In this document: positions 51,154 to 51,790 of the stretch, piece by piece | How the letters are laid out: each line of letters opens with the position of its first letter | Numbering within the stretch: the first letter of the stretch is position 1 | Origin: an alpha proteobacterium SCGC AAA288-N07 | GTDB taxonomy: Bacteria; Pseudomonadota; Alphaproteobacteria; Pelagibacterales; Pelagibacteraceae | Assembly (NCBI GenBank): GCA_000513055.1 | Contig: AZYB01000005.1 | Coordinates: forward strand, 1 to 51,790 | DNA: 51,790 bases | Direction of reading: 5' to 3' | Made by a program: the position numbers and the translations under genes | The notes under the pieces: model-generated | The model's input: only the letters and a program-made list of their open reading frames with translations | The model's database searches: none | What the model was told of the DNA's origin: nothing

Positions 51154-51790
51154 ATGAACAAAGAGGAATTAATAAAAGAAAAATTTAAAATTGCATTAAC
51201 CTCAACTATAAAAGTAATTTCAGAAAAAGATAAGGTTCAAATTAATTTTGAAAATAAAAATTTAAGTTCTAAGAATTTCCTTTTTTTTGACCTAGATAAC
51301 TTAAAAAGCATTCATGATTATACCAAAGTTAGAGCAGAAACTGATTCTGAAGCATTAAAATTAAGATATTCAAACAAGGAAATTTATGAAAAAAATTTAC
51401 CAAAAACTTCTACTGCAAAATCTCTATATAGTTTAACAGAAAAAATTAGATATGAAAAAATAGGTTCCAATAATCTTAAAGGTATTAAACAAAATTTTTT
51501 AAAAAATTACGAATTTAGACAAAAATACAAAAGAAAAGATCAACTAAATACTAAAGAAGATGTGAGCGCAAAGGAAGCTTTTGAATTATATTTATTAAAA
51601 CATTTCCATAACGTTAAACTTACAAAATTATCTAAAGAGATATTAAGTTTTTGGGAAAAAAAATTTGATGAAAAGCTAAATAATAAAATAGATTTTTTTA
51701 AAAAAAACATTTATAGCCAAGAAATTTTTAATTCAACTTTTTCCGAAATAATTGAAAGTATGGATATTGTAGATAACTCTGAAGAAAAAA
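51154..51790 (+). CDS. cobT: CobT N-terminal part, cut by the contig end (terminal-repeat copy)
   Basis: This matches 1019-1655 and stops at the window edge inside the poly-A run where the left copy is frameshifted. The frame is open up to the edge. It gives no extra information on whether the true run is six or seven A, because the sequence ends within it. Confidence 0.88.
   Translation, partial: MNKEELIKEKFKIALTSTIKVISEKDKVQINFENKNLSSKNFLFFDLDNLKSIHDYTKVRAETDSEALKLRYSNKEIYEKNLPKTSTAKSLYSLTEKIRYEKIGSNNLKGIKQNFLKNYEFRQKYKRKDQLNTKEDVSAKEAFELYLLKHFHNVKLTKLSKEILSFWEKKFDEKLNNKIDFFKKNIYSQEIFNSTFSEIIESMDIVDNSEEK

Larger units (their letters stand above)
50136..51790. repeat. Right copy of the 1655-bp terminal direct repeat
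   Basis: This repeats 1-1655 in the same orientation. It ends inside the A-run after GAAG, showing six A before the contig end, where the left copy has seven. Its presence means the non-redundant length is 50,135 bp. Confidence 0.97.

Overview
The window is very AT-rich and densely packed, with short intergenic gaps and many Lys/Asn/Ile-rich proteins. Gene content and order point to an alphaproteobacterium of the SAR11 (Pelagibacterales) type: bolA / DnaJ-domain gene / cobS-cobT, aroK-aroB, a TAXI-TRAP transporter, gltBD, and a surface-polysaccharide variable island between conserved genes. The taxonomic call is inference from composition and synteny, because no rRNA is present.

Layout. 1-2825: cobS and a frameshifted cobT. 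2822-4891: gyrB (minus). 4892-6081: no conventional gene, but five very small minus-strand reading frames (17-20 residues each) with good ribosome binding sites. They encode single-span hydrophobic peptides and are accompanied by a tandem duplication, a GC-rich element and a terminator. 6082-6171: tRNA-Ser(GGA). 6326-18960: a glycan island with GT2, GT61, GT17 and DUF4422-type transferases, an FkbM and other methyltransferases. It also carries a set of deoxysugar enzymes matching the classes used for epivancosamine-type aminodideoxysugars: 2,3-dehydratase, DegT aminotransferase, C-methyltransferase, RmlC-type epimerase and an SDR. 18982-27379: lepA, pheT, pheS, rplT, rpmI, infC, thrS (minus). 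27388-29346: a GT4 transferase and an alpha/beta hydrolase. 29318-35256: gltB and gltD. 35401-37056: uppP and a DMT exporter. 37066-41062: pyruvate dehydrogenase E2 and an E1 that carries the lipoyl domain. 41354-41958: tRNA-Arg(ACG), a small membrane protein and a thioesterase. 41966-45793: a hypothetical protein and a TAXI-TRAP transporter with a frameshifted binding protein. 45854-47687: a chimeric reading frame and a small membrane protein. 47767-50182: aroK, aroB, bolA and the DnaJ-domain gene. 50136-51790: an exact repeat of the first 1655 bases.

The 1655-base terminal direct repeat means the contig closes on itself as a 50,135-bp circle. It has core chromosomal genes and no replication, partition or phage genes. 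The only joint inside a gene is at about 46457-46471, where the N-terminal part of an exported protein is fused in frame to the C-terminal half of a PLP aminotransferase. The simplest reading is that a contiguous 50-kb chromosomal segment was closed into a circle at that joint, either as a real excised circle or as an assembly or amplification artefact. Three genes (cobT, a GT2 gene, the TAXI binding protein) are frameshifted, each in a 7-base A/T homopolymer, which suggests base-calling errors.

The most promising undescribed biology is the micro-peptide cluster at 5159-5990. Next are the aminodideoxysugar pathway in a SAR11-like surface island and the relocation of the lipoyl domain from E2 to E1.
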